DNA of 64,000 nt from Erpobdella octoculata (lineage: Eukaryota; Annelida; Clitellata; Hirudinida; Erpobdellidae): NCBI GenBank assembly GCA_963978895.1, contig OZ022240.1:8717268-8781267 (forward strand), given 5' to 3'. Positions 62,801 to 64,000 of the stretch are shown piece after piece (the stretch's first letter is position 1; each line of letters starts with the position of its first letter). A program made the position numbers and the translations under genes. The notes below the pieces were generated by a model. The model made no database searches and was not told the origin of the DNA. It was given only the letters and a program-made list of their open reading frames with translations.

Positions 62801-63776
62801 GAACTTGCCTCCGCCGTCATTCCTGTCACCATCTGCGACATTTTCATCTTCTTTAGCATTGCCCTGCTTCTCTCGCGTCACCATTTTTAACACCATTACC
62901 ACCACCTTCATCACCATCTAGGCAGACGACACCCTGCAGTTCAGTCATGATTCTGGGGGTCGTGGAAAGTAACAAGAAGTTCGGTGATTGTCGTACTTTC
63001 ACATTAGCCACATCACGCTCCGTTCGACGCCTCGCTTCGTTCTTTGAATGCTAAGAGGAGCAGTCGAGGCTCCATCTAATTTGCGGAGAAGAAATTTAAG
63101 TCTGTCAATAAACATCTTCATGAGCCTTCCGAGTGGAATAATGTAACAAATAAATTCTAATAAAACCGACCGTAATTGATGACTGGTAAAAAGAAAAACT
63201 AGCAAGAGCGGAAAGATAGAATTATTGATAGATACACATTTCTGGTCATAATTTAAAGCAGGCTTCCAATGGTCCAGCGGCACATGAGATACAATGTGAA
63301 GTAGAGAAGGTAAATAAATCACGGAAAAGAGGAAAGCCCATTAAGTGGGGATGCATTTTCCATGGTGCTATGGAGTGTTTATAGATTATAAAGGTGCATT
63401 TTGAGTAAGGCGTTTACTAAGTGAAAATGTTAGGGTGGTGCATTAGGAGTAGGTGCATGAGGATAAACGAGGGAAATATATTACTTATGAGGGCAGCAAT
63501 GGGGAATACATCATGGAATGTAAACTTTTGAGACATAGCTCCTTCTTCCACGAGTGTTCAATAATTCAGGACAAGCTTTTGAAGTTTGCCGGTCGAAGAA
63601 AAACACTTATGAAACAAATTATCTTGTTGCGTTGAAAATGAAATTATTTTCGTATTTCTTTGGCATAATTCTGCCATGCGTGCGTGTTTTGCCTTGCACC
63701 AGGTCACAATTTAAAAACGGTTTTGATGTTTTAAAAAAATTGAATACTGGAAAAGTTCATTGTTCGTTTTTATTCC
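59813..63776. other. Gene-poor A+T-rich DNA
   Basis: Nearly 4 kb with no convincing exon, RNA gene or element end. GA-rich tract at 61478-61560. Tandem 'catcctccatctctacaccc' units at 62635-62715. A CpG-bearing patch at about 62990-63080 is open on the minus strand without recognisable domains. A promoter or UTR of a gene beyond the window cannot be excluded. Confidence 0.5.
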
Positions 63777-63845
63777 ACATTTAAGTTCCACATTTAAGTT
63801 CCACATTTAAGTTCCATATTTAAGTTCCACGTTTAAGTTCCACAT
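63777..63845. repeat. 15-bp tandem repeat
   Basis: Four to five units of 'cacatttaagttc' plus CA, nearly identical. Confidence 0.9.
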
Positions 63846-64000
63846 GTGTTTAAATTTTAACACCTTACACCCTCTCAGAAACACTACACACACAAACCAA
63901 TGCACAAGAATACAGACATCCATGCAAACAGACAGACAAAAAAAACTCGCTGCTGTTTAATCAACAGGCTTTCCTATTGCTGCAAGCCTCTCTTCGTGTA

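Overview
The window is nuclear DNA from an invertebrate animal. It is strongly A+T-rich, its genes are split by GT-AG introns, and it is crowded with microsatellites and transposon remains. Four protein-coding genes can be built exon by exon with all reading phases agreeing: a cathepsin L-type protease (+, 2067-4237), mitochondrial ribosomal protein uL16m/MRPL16 (-, 9648-12545), an AGFG-type ArfGAP with NPF motifs (+, 12908-16582) and a secreted three-Ig-domain protein (-, 25152-33894). They are ordinary bilaterian genes. A lophotrochozoan such as a mollusc is my best guess, with low confidence. No rRNA, free-standing tRNA gene, CRISPR or prokaryotic operon was seen.

Layout. 1-1126: Helitron-like sequence and a TA microsatellite. 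1783-4307: cathepsin L with a TATA box, probable 5' UTR intron and polyA signal; a SINE lies in intron 6. 4418-8035: an old minus-strand LTR retroelement that took in a hAT transposon (perfect 8-bp target duplication) and a tRNA-derived SINE. 8036-9647: older repeats. 9648-16582: MRPL16 and AGFG, head to head across a 362-bp shared promoter interval; an MRPL16 intron holds a hAT-type MITE and an AGFG intron holds a minisatellite. 16583-25151: mostly A+T-rich non-coding DNA with Helitron-like copies. 25152-33894: the Ig gene. 34966-64000: no convincing host gene; long simple repeats, a decayed hAT element (38597-40279), a young LTR element (45204-47230) inside a Helitron-like copy, a second copy of the first Helitron-like family (48903-50460), and very long tetra- and trinucleotide arrays.

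The most interesting item is a small LTR retroelement family with two copies (45204-47230 and 4418-8035). It has near-identical LTRs, a tRNA-Leu-like primer site and a polypurine tract, but no polymerase. It encodes an N-terminal SAP domain followed by an acidic, repetitive protein. Next are Helitron-like families carrying expandable internal tandem repeats, a SINE family whose tail seems to have seeded a heptanucleotide microsatellite, and an Ig protein with a 155-residue insertion and a third Ig domain lacking one canonical cysteine.
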